Of a DNA stretch of 64,000 nucleotides, positions 47,380 through 58,418 are shown one piece after another. Source of the stretch: Hymenobacter sp. BT18 (GTDB taxonomy: Bacteria; Bacteroidota; Bacteroidia; Cytophagales; Hymenobacteraceae); NCBI RefSeq assembly GCF_012273015.1, contig NZ_CP050954.1, positions 1,860,001 to 1,924,000 on the forward strand. The letters are read 5' to 3'. The notes below the pieces were generated by a model that searched no databases, was not told where the DNA came from, and saw only the letters and a list, made by a program, of their open reading frames with translations. Within the stretch, counting starts at the first letter, position 1, and every line of letters starts with the position of its first letter. The position numbers and the translations under genes were made by a program.

Positions 47380-48215
47380 GGCCGCTGGGCCTGACTTAAG
47401 GGCGGCCCCTGCCAGTAGCGCAACGCTTCGGGCAGGCGCTGCCGGGCCTGCCGGACGCGGCGGCCGTGGGTTGGGTGCGAGTTTTCGAGGGCGAAAGAAT
47501 AGCCTGGCTCCAGCCGCCCGATCCGCTCCCACAGTTCGGCCTGCGCCGCGGGCGGGTAAGCCGCCAGCGCCATCAGAATCATACCAATACGGTCGGCTTC
47601 TCCCTCCTGCTTGCGGCTGTGGGCAAACGAGCCCAGCTGCTGCAAGCCGTTGTAGCTATCCAGCAGTCGGGTGGTGTCGCCGGGGGCACGGGTGCTGCTC
47701 TGGGCCACATCCACGGCCGCCACGGCCACCATTCCTACCATATTCACCATCAGCTTGCTGTAACTTTCCGCCGTATGGCCGGCCAGCACGTGGCCCATTT
47801 CGTGCCCTAGCACCGAAGCCAACAGGGTATCGGAGGGGCACACCCTGAGCATGCCCGTGGTGACAAAGATTTTCCCGCCCGGAAAAGCACTGGCGTTGAT
47901 GGAAGAGTCTTCTACTACCAGAAACACCCAGTTAACTCCCTGCAGACTGTTGCTTTGGCCCTTCTGCCGCAGGTAGCCCTCGGTGGCAACTGCCAGCCGC
48001 CGCCCCACCCGTTGCACCCGCCCCGCCTGGCTGGTATCAGCGGGCTGGGCCAGGGAGTCTTTGATGGCTTGGTATGCTTCTTCGACGGACTGGTTGAGGG
48101 CTACGCGGTTTACCAGGTTCCACTGAGTACGCCCCGTGAAGGGCACCGTGACACAACCCGTTAACAGCAGAAGACAGGCCACGCGCAGCATGACCACGAT
48201 AAAGTTGCGCGGCAT
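47376..48215 (-). CDS. M48-family zinc metalloprotease lipoprotein
   Basis: 279 residues. The signal peptide ends in the lipobox LLTGC (Cys21), so it is probably a periplasm-facing outer-membrane lipoprotein. The zinc site is HEMGHVLAGH (His138, Glu139, His142), with the third ligand Glu204 in the ExxxD motif EGEAD. The organisation is like the BepA/LoiP group, which act in outer-membrane protein quality control; that role is inferred. Its stop codon overlaps that of the HAD gene by 3 bases on the opposite strand. The start could also be the ninth codon (MLRVACLL). Confidence 0.88.
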   Translation of the reverse strand: MPRNFIVVMLRVACLLLLTGCVTVPFTGRTQWNLVNRVALNQSVEEAYQAIKDSLAQPADTSQAGRVQRVGRRLAVATEGYLRQKGQSNSLQGVNWVFLVVEDSSINASAFPGGKIFVTTGMLRVCPSDTLLASVLGHEMGHVLAGHTAESYSKLMVNMVGMVAVAAVDVAQSSTRAPGDTTRLLDSYNGLQQLGSFAHSRKQEGEADRIGMILMALAAYPPAAQAELWERIGRLEPGYSFALENSHPTHGRRVRQARQRLPEALRYWQGPPLSQAQRP

Positions 48216-48434
48216 ATACTAAACGGTTTTGCTAAACAATAGGATAGTAGCCCGCAAAATACAGCGCTTTGAGGAAAGGCTATCCGTAGCTTCCCGAGAG
48301 AAAGCCAATGCGCAGACACCCGCTTTTACAAAACATTACGGTCCCCAGGTAAGCTACTCTATCCGCGCCCAGGATGCTCGGCACTGAAAGCGGGAAGAAA
48401 CCAAGGAGATATTGCCCCCGCTCAGTCTCGGGCC

Positions 48435-48953
48435 TCAGCTGAACTGCGGGCGAGCAATGTGAATGCCAAGCTGCTGCCCTAGCTCCAGTAAGCGGGGCGT
48501 ATCCTTACGAAATACCAGTAGCACCTGTAGCTCGTCGCTGTACGAATCTCCAAATTCCAGCAGCTCGTAGCCCCCGGGCTGCGGGCCGCGTTGCGGCAGC
48601 TCAGCATCCAGCAGCTGCAGGTACTCACGCAGGTACCGGTAATGTGGGGGTGCTGCGGGCAGGGGCTCCCGGAATTGCTCACTTATCTGCTCATACAGCT
48701 CATCGGCCTTGTCGGAGCGGCACAGCTCCTGCTCGAGCACTTCTGACAGGGCTACTTCCGTCATCGACGCGCCACAGTCGAGCAGCCAGCTATGTTCTTC
48801 CTCGTTCAGGTATTGTTCGAAGTAGGCATCGGGGTCCTGAGCCGCCAGCACTACAGCTTCCGTTGCTGCCACCAGTTCCTCCGGGGTCAGCGTACCGGTG
48901 GTTAACAGCGTCAGTAACTCGGCAGCATCAGCGGCAAGCGTAGTCATCGTCAT
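48435..48953 (-). CDS. Acidic cytoplasmic protein, unknown function
   Basis: Not recognised with confidence. The 172-residue product is acidic and has no signal peptide or membrane segment. Residues 1-75 are mostly helical (LTPEELVAATEAVVLAAQDPDAYF, LNEEEHSWLLDC); the C-terminal part looks like mixed alpha/beta (GGYELLEFGDSYSDELQVLL). The upstream sequence shows no matching promoter. A 219-nt stretch (48216-48434) between it and the M48 gene has no gene or clear structure. It could be a stand-alone protein or a toxin-immunity-like domain, but neither is shown. Confidence 0.6.
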   Translation of the reverse strand: MTMTTLAADAAELLTLLTTGTLTPEELVAATEAVVLAAQDPDAYFEQYLNEEEHSWLLDCGASMTEVALSEVLEQELCRSDKADELYEQISEQFREPLPAAPPHYRYLREYLQLLDAELPQRGPQPGGYELLEFGDSYSDELQVLLVFRKDTPRLLELGQQLGIHIARPQFS

Positions 48954-49011
48954 AGGGGTCTGCTTTTACCTTATCAGGAGTTTTTGGCAAAGTAACGCAA
49001 AGCTCAACAGC

Positions 49012-49052
49012 AAAAAACCGCCTGGCTTCCGTGTGCTACGGAAGCCAGGCGG
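49012..49052 (-). terminator. Terminator after uvrB
   Basis: A perfect 15-bp stem (CCGCCTGGCTTCCGT with its complement) and a 5-nt loop, followed on the minus strand by TTTTTTG. It lies about 29 nt past the uvrB stop codon. Confidence 0.9.
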
Positions 49053-49080
49053 CTACGTCCTTCCGGTGAAAACAATCTGC

Positions 49081-51117
<2,037 letters not shown>

Positions 51118-51227
51118 AGAATGAGGGAGAAGCTTGCCAAACTGGGTTTAGCCATCGTTGTATTCTTCAAGGCAGGTGAGCCAGCCTTTGATAACTACGT
51201 TAGCTAAATAGAGGTTTCCTTCGGAAA

Positions 51228-51262
51228 TAAAAAACCCTGGCCACTTGCGCAGCCAGGGCGAG
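51228..51262 (-). terminator. Terminator after the anti-sigma/barrel gene
   Basis: Minus-strand stem GCCCTGGC / GCCAGGG with a 9-10-nt loop, followed by TTTTTTATT. Lies about 50 nt past the stop codon of the 51313-53118 gene. Confidence 0.85.
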
Positions 51263-51312
51263 GTCTCACGGGACTTGTAGAGCCGGGAGAGAATACTACA
51301 GAGAAACTTGGT

Positions 51313-53118
51313 TTAGTGCGCTGCCAGCACCGGGGCCGACTTGCTGCCGAATTCCACGCTGGCTTCCAGGCCCAGGGAGTAGGGCCGCGACTGCTGCCAA
51401 TACGATTGGGCAGGATCGACGTTCAGCGTGTTCAGCCCAGCTTCAGCCGCGGGGCCAAAAGCCACGGCCCAGGAAGCTCCCGCCGGGCGGTAGTTCAGCC
51501 CCGCGCCGCTGCGCAAAGACGTTAGCACTTTGCGGTAGGGCGAGTCACCTGACTGCAGGCTGTAGGCCTTCTGCGCCACCAGCATATTGTCATCGGCGGA
51601 GAAGCGCGTACCGAAGAGCACGTTGACGGCAGCTCCCATTCGCGCATAGAACGACCAGCCGTTTTTAACATTATTGCCGTACTGTACCAGCACGGGTATG
51701 CCAGCGCTGCGGTAGCGGTAGCGCGTTTTCTGCGGCTCATTCAGTACCGTCAGGTCCGTCGCCATTTGAGTACGTACGCGGTCAGTAGAAGCAAAGCCCC
51801 CGGTGAAAGTCGTAGGCACGGAAGGTTCCAGTGCGGCGTAGGACGTCTGGGAGCTTGCCCGGTACTCCGCCGCTTCGGCCCCGGCCGAGATACTGAAGCG
51901 GTTGGAGATACGGCGCCGGGCGAGCAGCATAATGCGCTGCCCCAGGCCAGCCTGCAGGTTTTCGCGGTATTCCCGCGCGCCGGCTTCGTACATCTGGGCA
52001 TTTACCATGGCGGTAGAAGCAATCCGAACGGTACCAGTGGGCAGGCTGCCGCGGGAGAAGTTCATGTTCGGATTGAAGGCCGATACCGCGTGGCCGCCGC
52101 CAAACATCCAGCCTCTGGTTGCCACCTGCTTTTTCTCGTCTTCCTGGGCCAATGCATCAGCCCAAGCCAACGAGTTAGCCAGGTACATAGGCTGCAGCGA
52201 AGCTGGTAAAGCTGCTTGCGTAGTGGACAGCGTGGTTTCCCGGGGAGCTAACGCGATAATGGTAGCAAACTGCTCGGCAGCAGCAGTAGCCTGCTGGCTG
52301 CCCGGGGCAACGGCCTGCATTGCCTTGGTCACCTCAACCTGTCCGGCAGCAGTAGCACCCATTTCGGCAGAGGCTACCGTCTGGCCCTGACTTGCCACGA
52401 CTGCTGACGCTAGGGTAGCAGTTGGGAGTTGGGCGCTTTGCGTAGTGCTGGTCTGGTCGCCGGCCAAGGCCCGGCCAGTAGCCAGCGTGGTTTCGCGTTC
52501 TGGAGTAGTGGCAGCCACAGGTAGGGCACTAGCGCCTAGGCCTGCTGGCACGGGTGAGCCAACAGGCTCAGCTATACCACCGCGGAAAGCTTGATTTCGG
52601 TTGGATACTTCGCCTTTGCTGGCTATCGTCGCGGCGCCCGAAACGGGGGTGGGAGCCGTAAATGCGGCATTGAGTGCCGGCTTGCTTACCGTTGCGGCAC
52701 GCGCGGCCTTTTGCCCGCCACGAGTAGGTTGAGCAATACTGGTCGCCACGTCGGCGCCTGGGCTTACCGCAGCAGGTGCAACAGCCGCCGCTTCCGAAGT
52801 TGCTTTGCTTGTCAGGCGCGGTGAGCTGCCGGAAGCGCCAGCCGTGGCAGCGGCTACGTCAGCCTCGTGGGTGCCGGTAAGATGAATGGTAAACCAAGCA
52901 CCCATGGCCAGGGCAAACAGCAGGCAGGCCGCCGCTGCCCAACGGTGCAGTTGCAGGCGCTGGCGGTAGGTTTCGTTTTGCTGAACCAGCAGGTCGTGGT
53001 CAATCTGCTCCCACAGGCTGGCCCGGGGCGCTATTTCGGCTTCCTCGAACTTCTGTCGAAACAACTGCTCCAGGTTGCCGGTCTGAGTATTCTGTGGCTT
53101 ATCGGCTGAAGGTTCCAT
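51313..53118 (-). CDS. Predicted dual-membrane anti-sigma factor with beta-barrel
   Basis: 601 residues. The N-terminal part (about 15-45) has the anti-sigma-like LFRQKFEEAEIAPRASLWEQID. One inner-membrane helix (about 59-80, WAAAACLLFALAMGAWFTI) is followed by a low-complexity Ala/Thr/Ser/Gln linker (about 81-333), then an outer-membrane beta-barrel-like domain (about 334-601) ending in SLGLEASVEFGSKS. This would span the whole envelope: cytosolic sigma binding, periplasmic linker and outer-membrane sensor. It matches the organisation described in Bacteroides as dual membrane-spanning anti-sigma (Dma) factors. The ATG overlaps the sigma gene by 20 nt, indicating translational coupling. Confidence 0.8.
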   Translation of the reverse strand: MEPSADKPQNTQTGNLEQLFRQKFEEAEIAPRASLWEQIDHDLLVQQNETYRQRLQLHRWAAAACLLFALAMGAWFTIHLTGTHEADVAAATAGASGSSPRLTSKATSEAAAVAPAAVSPGADVATSIAQPTRGGQKAARAATVSKPALNAAFTAPTPVSGAATIASKGEVSNRNQAFRGGIAEPVGSPVPAGLGASALPVAATTPERETTLATGRALAGDQTSTTQSAQLPTATLASAVVASQGQTVASAEMGATAAGQVEVTKAMQAVAPGSQQATAAAEQFATIIALAPRETTLSTTQAALPASLQPMYLANSLAWADALAQEDEKKQVATRGWMFGGGHAVSAFNPNMNFSRGSLPTGTVRIASTAMVNAQMYEAGAREYRENLQAGLGQRIMLLARRRISNRFSISAGAEAAEYRASSQTSYAALEPSVPTTFTGGFASTDRVRTQMATDLTVLNEPQKTRYRYRSAGIPVLVQYGNNVKNGWSFYARMGAAVNVLFGTRFSADDNMLVAQKAYSLQSGDSPYRKVLTSLRSGAGLNYRPAGASWAVAFGPAAEAGLNTLNVDPAQSYWQQSRPYSLGLEASVEFGSKSAPVLAAH

Positions 53119-53776
53119 TGTGACGATGGGCGTCGAGGCGTTCCAGTTTGTTTTTGAGAATCACCCGGGCACGGGCATATTGTGATTTGCTGGTTCCTTC
53201 GGATATCTGCATCAGCTCCCCAATTTCTTTGTGGCTGTAACCCTCGATGGCAAACAAGTTGAATACCATCCGGTAGCGGGGCGCCAGGTCCTGAATCATG
53301 GTGAGGAGTTCTTCGTAACCGTAGTTAGCGAGGGTGAATTCCTCATCCGCCAGATTCTCAGGGTATTCTCCTTCGCTCACGGCTACCAGCGGGGCATTGC
53401 GCCGGTGTTGCCGCAGGGCGGCATTCACCATAATACGGCGAATCCAGAATTCCAGTGGACATTCGCGCCGAAAACTGGGCAAGTTTCGGAACACCGTTAC
53501 GAATCCTTCCTGTAATACGTCTTCGGCCTCGAAAGTGGTTTGGGCATAGCGCATGCACACGGCCATCATCCGGCCAGAGAAACGCTCGTACAATTGTTTC
53601 TGCGCCAGCCGGCTGCCCGCCAAGCAGGCATCGAGCAGGGCCGATTCGTCTAACGTAGCAGGAGTAGCAATAGGGCGCACGGGAGCGGTACGGGTAACCG
53701 TTTCACGGGAATAACTAGAATCAGCAAGCAGACCGCGCAGGCCCGCCGCTCCGAAGTTGGCTGACAGAGCACTCAT
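53099..53776 (-). CDS. ECF-type RNA polymerase sigma factor
   Basis: Alternative sigma factor, 225 residues. Region 2 (about 45-115) contains LLDACLAGSRLAQKQLYERFS and ECPLEFWIRRIMVNAALRQHR. Region 4 (about 150-205) contains LAPRYRMVFNLFAIEGYSHKEIGELMQISEGTSKSQYARAR. An N-terminal extension of about 40 residues is present; the real start could be downstream of the first codon. It overlaps the gene for its predicted anti-sigma partner by 20 nt. A TAACTTTG box (53813-53806) lies 30 nt upstream, without an upstream TTG. Confidence 0.92.
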   Translation of the reverse strand: MSALSANFGAAGLRGLLADSSYSRETVTRTAPVRPIATPATLDESALLDACLAGSRLAQKQLYERFSGRMMAVCMRYAQTTFEAEDVLQEGFVTVFRNLPSFRRECPLEFWIRRIMVNAALRQHRRNAPLVAVSEGEYPENLADEEFTLANYGYEELLTMIQDLAPRYRMVFNLFAIEGYSHKEIGELMQISEGTSKSQYARARVILKNKLERLDAHRHNGTFSR

Positions 53777-54068
53777 ACGGCACCCCGACCACCCCGATCG
53801 GCTCCCAAAGTTACGGCGGAAACCCTGGTTGGCTGCTCCGCGAAAGTAGATAGATGAGGCATAAACGCTGCTGGCTTCGAAGAACCCTATTTGCCCGGCT
53901 GGCGGCCGGCATATAAGGTAGAGGCAGAAGCATCGACGGAGGTTGCATCCGGACGCTTACCGCCGTCAAACAACCACTTATTTACTTAATTAACAATAAT
54001 TTATAAACCCACCCTATTTACTAATTGCAATAAAGCTGATTAGCAGCAGCCAGTAGTCGAATTCTAGC
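53777..54068. other. Gap between the sigma and LytTR genes
   Basis: About 290 nt. It contains the -7 box at 53806-53813 toward the sigma gene and a strikingly AT-rich block (about 53980-54045, including TTAATTAACAATAATTTATAAA). I see no gene or clear hairpin. Confidence 0.45.
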
Positions 54069-54791
54069 TTAAAGCATATTACTGGCGCGCAGCATGGCCG
54101 TCACGGTGTCGCGGTAGGTGTCGCCGATGGGCAGCAGGCGGCCGGCAATCTGCACCTTACCCCGCTCGATGTGCTCAATCCGGTTCAGGGCCACCAGAAA
54201 CGACTTGTGGATGCGGGCAAACCGCTCGGGCGGCAGCACCTCCTCCACCCGCCGAAACGACTGCAGCGTCAGGACCTTGCCCGTGGTGGTGTAAATCATC
54301 AGGTACTCCTTCATGCCCTCGATGTAGAGGATGTCGTCGAAGGCCACGCGCTGCAGGCGGTGGTCGTTTTTCACGAACATGGCATCGGGGGCAGCCGCAG
54401 CCGCCTCGGCCAGGGCGGGAGCGGCCGGCACCGAGGTAGCCAGCTGCTGGCGCACCTTCTGCACGGCCTGCACAAACCGCTCAAAGGCAATGGGCTTGAG
54501 CAGGTAATCGGCCGCGTTCAGGTCGTAGCTGCGCACCGCGTATTGGTCGTAAGCGGTAGTAAACACGATGCGGGGTCCGGGCTGGGGCAGCAACTGGGCC
54601 AGCTGCAGCCCCGTGAGGCGGGGCATGTGGATGTCCAGAAAAACCACATCCACGGGGTTGTCCTGCAAAAACGCCAGGCCTGCCAGGGCATCATCAAACT
54701 GCCCTTTCAGCTCCAGGCCCGGCACCTGCGCGCAGTAGTCAGCCAGCAGCTCAAGGGCCAGAGGTTCATCGTCCAGAATAGCGCAGGTCAT
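54069..54791 (-). CDS. LytTR-family response regulator
   Basis: 240 residues. An N-terminal receiver domain holds the acidic pocket DDE (7-9), phosphoacceptor Asp53 (FLDIHMPRL) and a conserved Lys in LLKPI. A C-terminal LytTR DNA-binding domain (about 140-238) contains VAFDDILYIEGMKEYLMIYTT and PPERFARIHKSFLVALNRI. The start is the ATG at 54791; the longer frame to 54857 lacks similarity. It lies 206 nt downstream of the histidine kinase gene and probably shares its transcript. Confidence 0.92.
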   Translation of the reverse strand: MTCAILDDEPLALELLADYCAQVPGLELKGQFDDALAGLAFLQDNPVDVVFLDIHMPRLTGLQLAQLLPQPGPRIVFTTAYDQYAVRSYDLNAADYLLKPIAFERFVQAVQKVRQQLATSVPAAPALAEAAAAAPDAMFVKNDHRLQRVAFDDILYIEGMKEYLMIYTTTGKVLTLQSFRRVEEVLPPERFARIHKSFLVALNRIEHIERGKVQIAGRLLPIGDTYRDTVTAMLRASNML

Positions 54792-54997
54792 GGGAGTAAG
54801 TGATGAGGTGACAAGTGAAACGTGCCAGGGCTTGACCAGCGGCAATATGGCGGACAATAACGCGAAAACAAGCTATTTGCTTTGGTGGCGCGGGCCTACA
54901 TAGCCGCTGGGGGGGGCAACAGCCGGGAGGCTGGCTTGTATTCGTTAGCGGGCAGACGCACCCGCTGCACGGGCTTTGGCGGCCACACGGCGCGGCC

Positions 54998-56200
54998 TTA
55001 AGGCAGCAGCACCATGGTGACGAGATGCTGGCCGGGCGTGGTTTGCACATCCAGGGCGTAGCGGCTGGGGTAGAGCAGCTCCAGGCGCCGGCGCAGGTTT
55101 ACCAGTCCCACGCCCCCGGGCTGCCGCGGCAACTCTCTTTCGGCATCGGCAGGGGCTACGTGGTTGAGCACTGAAAAGCGCAACAACCCATCGGGGGCCA
55201 GGTGCAGGGTGATGTGCACGGCCACGGGGCGGGCGGCCAGGTCGCCGTGCTTGAAGGCGTTTTCGACCAGGGGCAACAGCAGCAGCGGGGCAATGGGATG
55301 GGCGCAGTCGGGTCCGGCACCTTCCACCTCGAAGCGGATAGCCTCGGGCGCCGACGCTGGCAGGCGCAGGCGCTGCAAGTCCAGAAAGCTGTGCAGGTGA
55401 GCCAGCTCCAGGCTCAGGGGCACGGTATCGGTACTGCTTTCGTAGAGCAGGTAACGCATGATTTCGGCCAAGCGCAGCACTGCCTCGGGGGCTTTATCAG
55501 ACTTCCGGCTGGTGAGGGAATAGATGTTGTTGAGGGTATTGAAAAGAAAGTGCGGGTTGATCTGGGTTTTGAGCATGGCCAGCTCCGTGAGCAGCTGCTG
55601 GCGCTCCAGCTCCCGGCGGTTGCGCAGCCCGCTGAGGTAGTCGCCCGTAATCCGCAGGCCGGAGCTGAAGAAGATGGTGCTCAGCCCCATAAGAGTATAC
55701 GGAATAATCATCGTCAGCTTTTGCGCGCTGGTTTGGGCGTCCTGGGCGCCGCCGCCCACCAGGCTGGAAGCGCCAAAGCGCAGGGGCACGTAGGCGGCCA
55801 GCAGCAAAAGCACCCCACCCAGATAAGGCCAGAGTCGGCCCCGCCCCACGGTACCCGGCACCAGCACCATCCAGTTGAAGTAAAATATACTCGCCGATAG
55901 CACATTGGTGAGCAGGGCCCGCAGCACCAGCTGGTTTTGGGGCATGCGGTATTTGGCCGCAGCGTTGAGGTTGTTGTAGATAGCCAGTCCATCGAGTAGC
56001 AACAGGGCACCCCAAAACAGGAAGTGCACCCATTTGGGCACGGCAGCTTCCTCGGAGCGGGGCCACCACTCCAGGCGGGAAAAGGCGCGCAGCCGGGCGC
56101 GGCGGCTTGGCGAAGCGGGGGCCGAGGGCGACCCCAGAAGAGAAGAAGCAACGGTTTGCACTCCGGAAGATAGGAAGGCGCCTGGTTTTGCCGGGACCAT
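54998..56200 (-). CDS. LytS-like sensor histidine kinase
   Basis: About 400 residues. Four hydrophobic segments (about 58-75, 95-115, 126-143, 168-183) form the membrane domain, followed by the His_kinase domain with phosphoacceptor His217 in INPHFLFNTLNNIYSL and the ATPase domain (LPLVENAFKHG, GGVGLVNLRRRLELLYP). The start is the ATG at 56200. It pairs with the LytTR regulator downstream and is divergent from an ABC exporter, 213 nt apart, suggesting that it controls or senses for that exporter. Confidence 0.9.
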   Translation of the reverse strand: MVPAKPGAFLSSGVQTVASSLLGSPSAPASPSRRARLRAFSRLEWWPRSEEAAVPKWVHFLFWGALLLLDGLAIYNNLNAAAKYRMPQNQLVLRALLTNVLSASIFYFNWMVLVPGTVGRGRLWPYLGGVLLLLAAYVPLRFGASSLVGGGAQDAQTSAQKLTMIIPYTLMGLSTIFFSSGLRITGDYLSGLRNRRELERQQLLTELAMLKTQINPHFLFNTLNNIYSLTSRKSDKAPEAVLRLAEIMRYLLYESSTDTVPLSLELAHLHSFLDLQRLRLPASAPEAIRFEVEGAGPDCAHPIAPLLLLPLVENAFKHGDLAARPVAVHITLHLAPDGLLRFSVLNHVAPADAERELPRQPGGVGLVNLRRRLELLYPSRYALDVQTTPGQHLVTMVLLP

Positions 56201-56378
56201 CTTCAACCAACGCCCCGCCCGGCCTCAACCAACGGCGCACTTTCCGCCCTCAACCTGCTTGGCCAGCTGCAAAGGTCCCTTGGCGGGCCGTTTTCCGGGT
56301 TCAGGCCACAAAAAACGCCATTGCCGGGAAAGGTAGGGGGCTTGGTTGAATACCCGGAGCAGGGCCGCCCGCAGCTGC

Positions 56379-56386
56379 TACGTTTG
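56379..56386 (+). promoter_or_regulatory. -7 box of the ABC exporter operon
   Basis: TACGTTTG lies 27 nt before the ABC ATPase ATG. The nearest TTG is at about a 30-nt spacing, so no good -33 element is visible. Confidence 0.4.
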
Positions 56387-56413
56387 CTGCCATCTACTCT
56401 GCTTTTCTGCGCT

Positions 56414-57343
56414 ATGAACTCAACTGCTCCGCTCCTGGTCGAAACCCGCGACCTGTCTTTCCACTTCGGCAAGCGTCCTATCCTGCACAACCTGCCGCTG
56501 CAGGTGCCGGCCGGCGGCATCTACGGCTTTCTGGGGCCCAACGGGGCCGGCAAAAGCACCACTATGCGGCTGCTGCTGGGGCTACTGCAACCCACCGCCG
56601 GCTCGGTTTACCTGTTTGGGTATGAGCTCCGCCGGAACCGGGTGGCCCTGCTCAGCCGCGTGGGGGCCCTCATCGAAAACCCTTCGCTCTACGACCACCT
56701 CACGGGCTTCGAAAACGTGGAAGCCACCCGCCGCCTGCGCGGGGTGCCGGCCCCCCGCACGGCCGAGGTGCTGGAAATCGTAGGCCTGACGGATGCGGCC
56801 CGCCGCCCGGCCCGCGAGTATTCCCTGGGCATGCGCCAGCGCCTGGGTCTGGCCACTGCCCTGCTCTCCGACCCTGCCCTGCTGCTGCTGGATGAGCCCA
56901 CCAACGGCCTCGACCCCAATGGCATCATCGACATGCGGGAGCTGCTGCGGCGCCTGCGCGACGACCACGGCAAAACCATTATTGTATCGAGCCACCTCAT
57001 CAGTGAGATAGAGAAAGTAGCTACCCACGTGGGCGTGATTCAGCAGGGGCGCATGGTATTTCAGGGCAGCCTGCCCGACCTGCAGCGCCTCCAAACCGGC
57101 CGAGCCCGCCTGGTGCTCGAAACTGACAGCGCCGACACTTGCCGCAACCTGCTGCCCCGCTTGCTGGGCGCGGCCCAGATAGTAGGCCAGGGTACGCTGT
57201 GGCTGCCCATGCTCACTCCCGCCCAAACGGCCGAGGTAGCCGCCGCCGTGGTAGGCGCCGGGCAGCCGCTTTACGGGCTGCGCCTGGAGCAGCCCTCTCT
57301 CGAAGAAACCTTCCTACACCTCACCGAAACCGCTCTTTCCTAA
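56414..57343 (+). CDS. ABC transporter ATP-binding protein (BcrA-like)
   Basis: 309 residues from the ATG at 56414. Walker A is GPNGAGKST (41-49), the signature is YSLGMRQRLGLA, and Walker B is LLLLDEPTNGLDPNG, followed by the H-loop in IIVSSHLISEIEK. The C-terminal regulatory domain is like those of bacitracin/lantibiotic-type exporters. It overlaps the permease gene by 1 nt (TAATG). The longer upstream frame has no similarity. It is divergent from the LytS/LytR pair. Confidence 0.92.
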   Translation: MNSTAPLLVETRDLSFHFGKRPILHNLPLQVPAGGIYGFLGPNGAGKSTTMRLLLGLLQPTAGSVYLFGYELRRNRVALLSRVGALIENPSLYDHLTGFENVEATRRLRGVPAPRTAEVLEIVGLTDAARRPAREYSLGMRQRLGLATALLSDPALLLLDEPTNGLDPNGIIDMRELLRRLRDDHGKTIIVSSHLISEIEKVATHVGVIQQGRMVFQGSLPDLQRLQTGRARLVLETDSADTCRNLLPRLLGAAQIVGQGTLWLPMLTPAQTAEVAAAVVGAGQPLYGLRLEQPSLEETFLHLTETALS

Positions 57344-58188
57344 TGGCTACGCTCTCTGCTCCCGTCTCTTTGCTGGCATTGCCCACGGCCCCTTCGCCCC
57401 TCACCCAGCTGCGCCGCAGCCTGCAGGCCGACGTGCTGAAGCTGCGGCGCACGGCGGCCCTGCGGCTCACCTTGTTCAGTGGGGCGCTGCCCGTACTGCT
57501 GGTGTTTTCTATCTACTTTTTCAAGGGGCACGCCATCATCAAGCCGGGCACCGACCCATGGCCGAGCTTTTTGATGCGCTCCTGGCAAACGGCCGGCACC
57601 CTGCTCTTGCCCCTGTTTGTGGTGCTACTCACCAGCCTACTCGTGCACGTCGAAACCAAAGCCACAGCCTGGAAACACCTGTATGCGCAGCCAGTAGGCC
57701 GCGGGGCGGTATTTGTTTCCAAGCTGCTGGTACTGCTGGCGTTGAACGCAGTGGCGCTGCTGCTCTTTGCCGGCTTGCTGCTGGGGGCCGGCGCGCTCCT
57801 GATGCTGGTACGGCACAAGCTAGGCTTCCAGAGCCACGCTATTCCGCTGGAAACCATTGGCTGGATGCTGATGCGCACGTACGTGGCTACGCTGGGGCTG
57901 CTGGCCGTGCAGTACATCGTGAGCCTGTTCTGGCGCTCTTTTGTGGTGCCGGTGGGCATTGGCATGGGCGCTGTGGTATCCACTATTGCCTTGCTGCAGT
58001 GGGAGCATGCTGACAAGATTCCGTACGCAGCCCCACTAGGCACGGCGGTGGCCCTACGCCTCGATAAAGTAAAGGGCATTGTGGTGGCTCACGAGCTGGC
58101 CCCCCACGAGTGGTATAGCCTGGCCTGGTTTGCCGGGGCGCTGGTGCTGGGCTACATCCTGCTGCTGCGCCGCCCCATCACGGCCTAG
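57343..58188 (+). CDS. ABC transporter permease (ABC-2 type)
   Basis: 281 residues with about six transmembrane segments (for example LRLTLFSGALPVLLVFSIYFF, LLLPLFVVLLTSLLVHV, LVLLALNAVALLLFAGLLLGAG, LGLLAVQYIVSLFWRSFVVP). Its length and topology fit the BcrB-like lantibiotic/bacitracin exporter permeases. The substrate is unknown. The start at 57343 overlaps the ATPase stop codon, so the two subunits are translationally coupled. Confidence 0.88.
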   Translation: MATLSAPVSLLALPTAPSPLTQLRRSLQADVLKLRRTAALRLTLFSGALPVLLVFSIYFFKGHAIIKPGTDPWPSFLMRSWQTAGTLLLPLFVVLLTSLLVHVETKATAWKHLYAQPVGRGAVFVSKLLVLLALNAVALLLFAGLLLGAGALLMLVRHKLGFQSHAIPLETIGWMLMRTYVATLGLLAVQYIVSLFWRSFVVPVGIGMGAVVSTIALLQWEHADKIPYAAPLGTAVALRLDKVKGIVVAHELAPHEWYSLAWFAGALVLGYILLLRRPITA

Positions 58189-58278
58189 CTCCGGCGCATA
58201 CGTTCGGTCTGCGGGCCCGTTCACGCTGCCTTCCGGCCGGTTGGTTGGATTACCCATACGCTCTGGCAACCCCTCCGG

Positions 58279-58286
58279 TACTTTTG
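58279..58286 (+). promoter_or_regulatory. -7 box before the first outer-membrane protein
   Basis: TACTTTTG matches TAnnTTTG about 130 nt before the ATG at 58419. No TTG at the expected spacing. Confidence 0.4.
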
Positions 58287-58418
58287 CGGTCCTTGGATCT
58301 ACCTGGATATCTACTTATAGCAATTCTTCCAGCTTACACCCCACGTTAACCTGTTGCGCGCATTGCTGCCGCACCTGTTTCTCTTCCGCCCTGTTTGCGC
58401 ACTTCTTTTCTGACAGCT

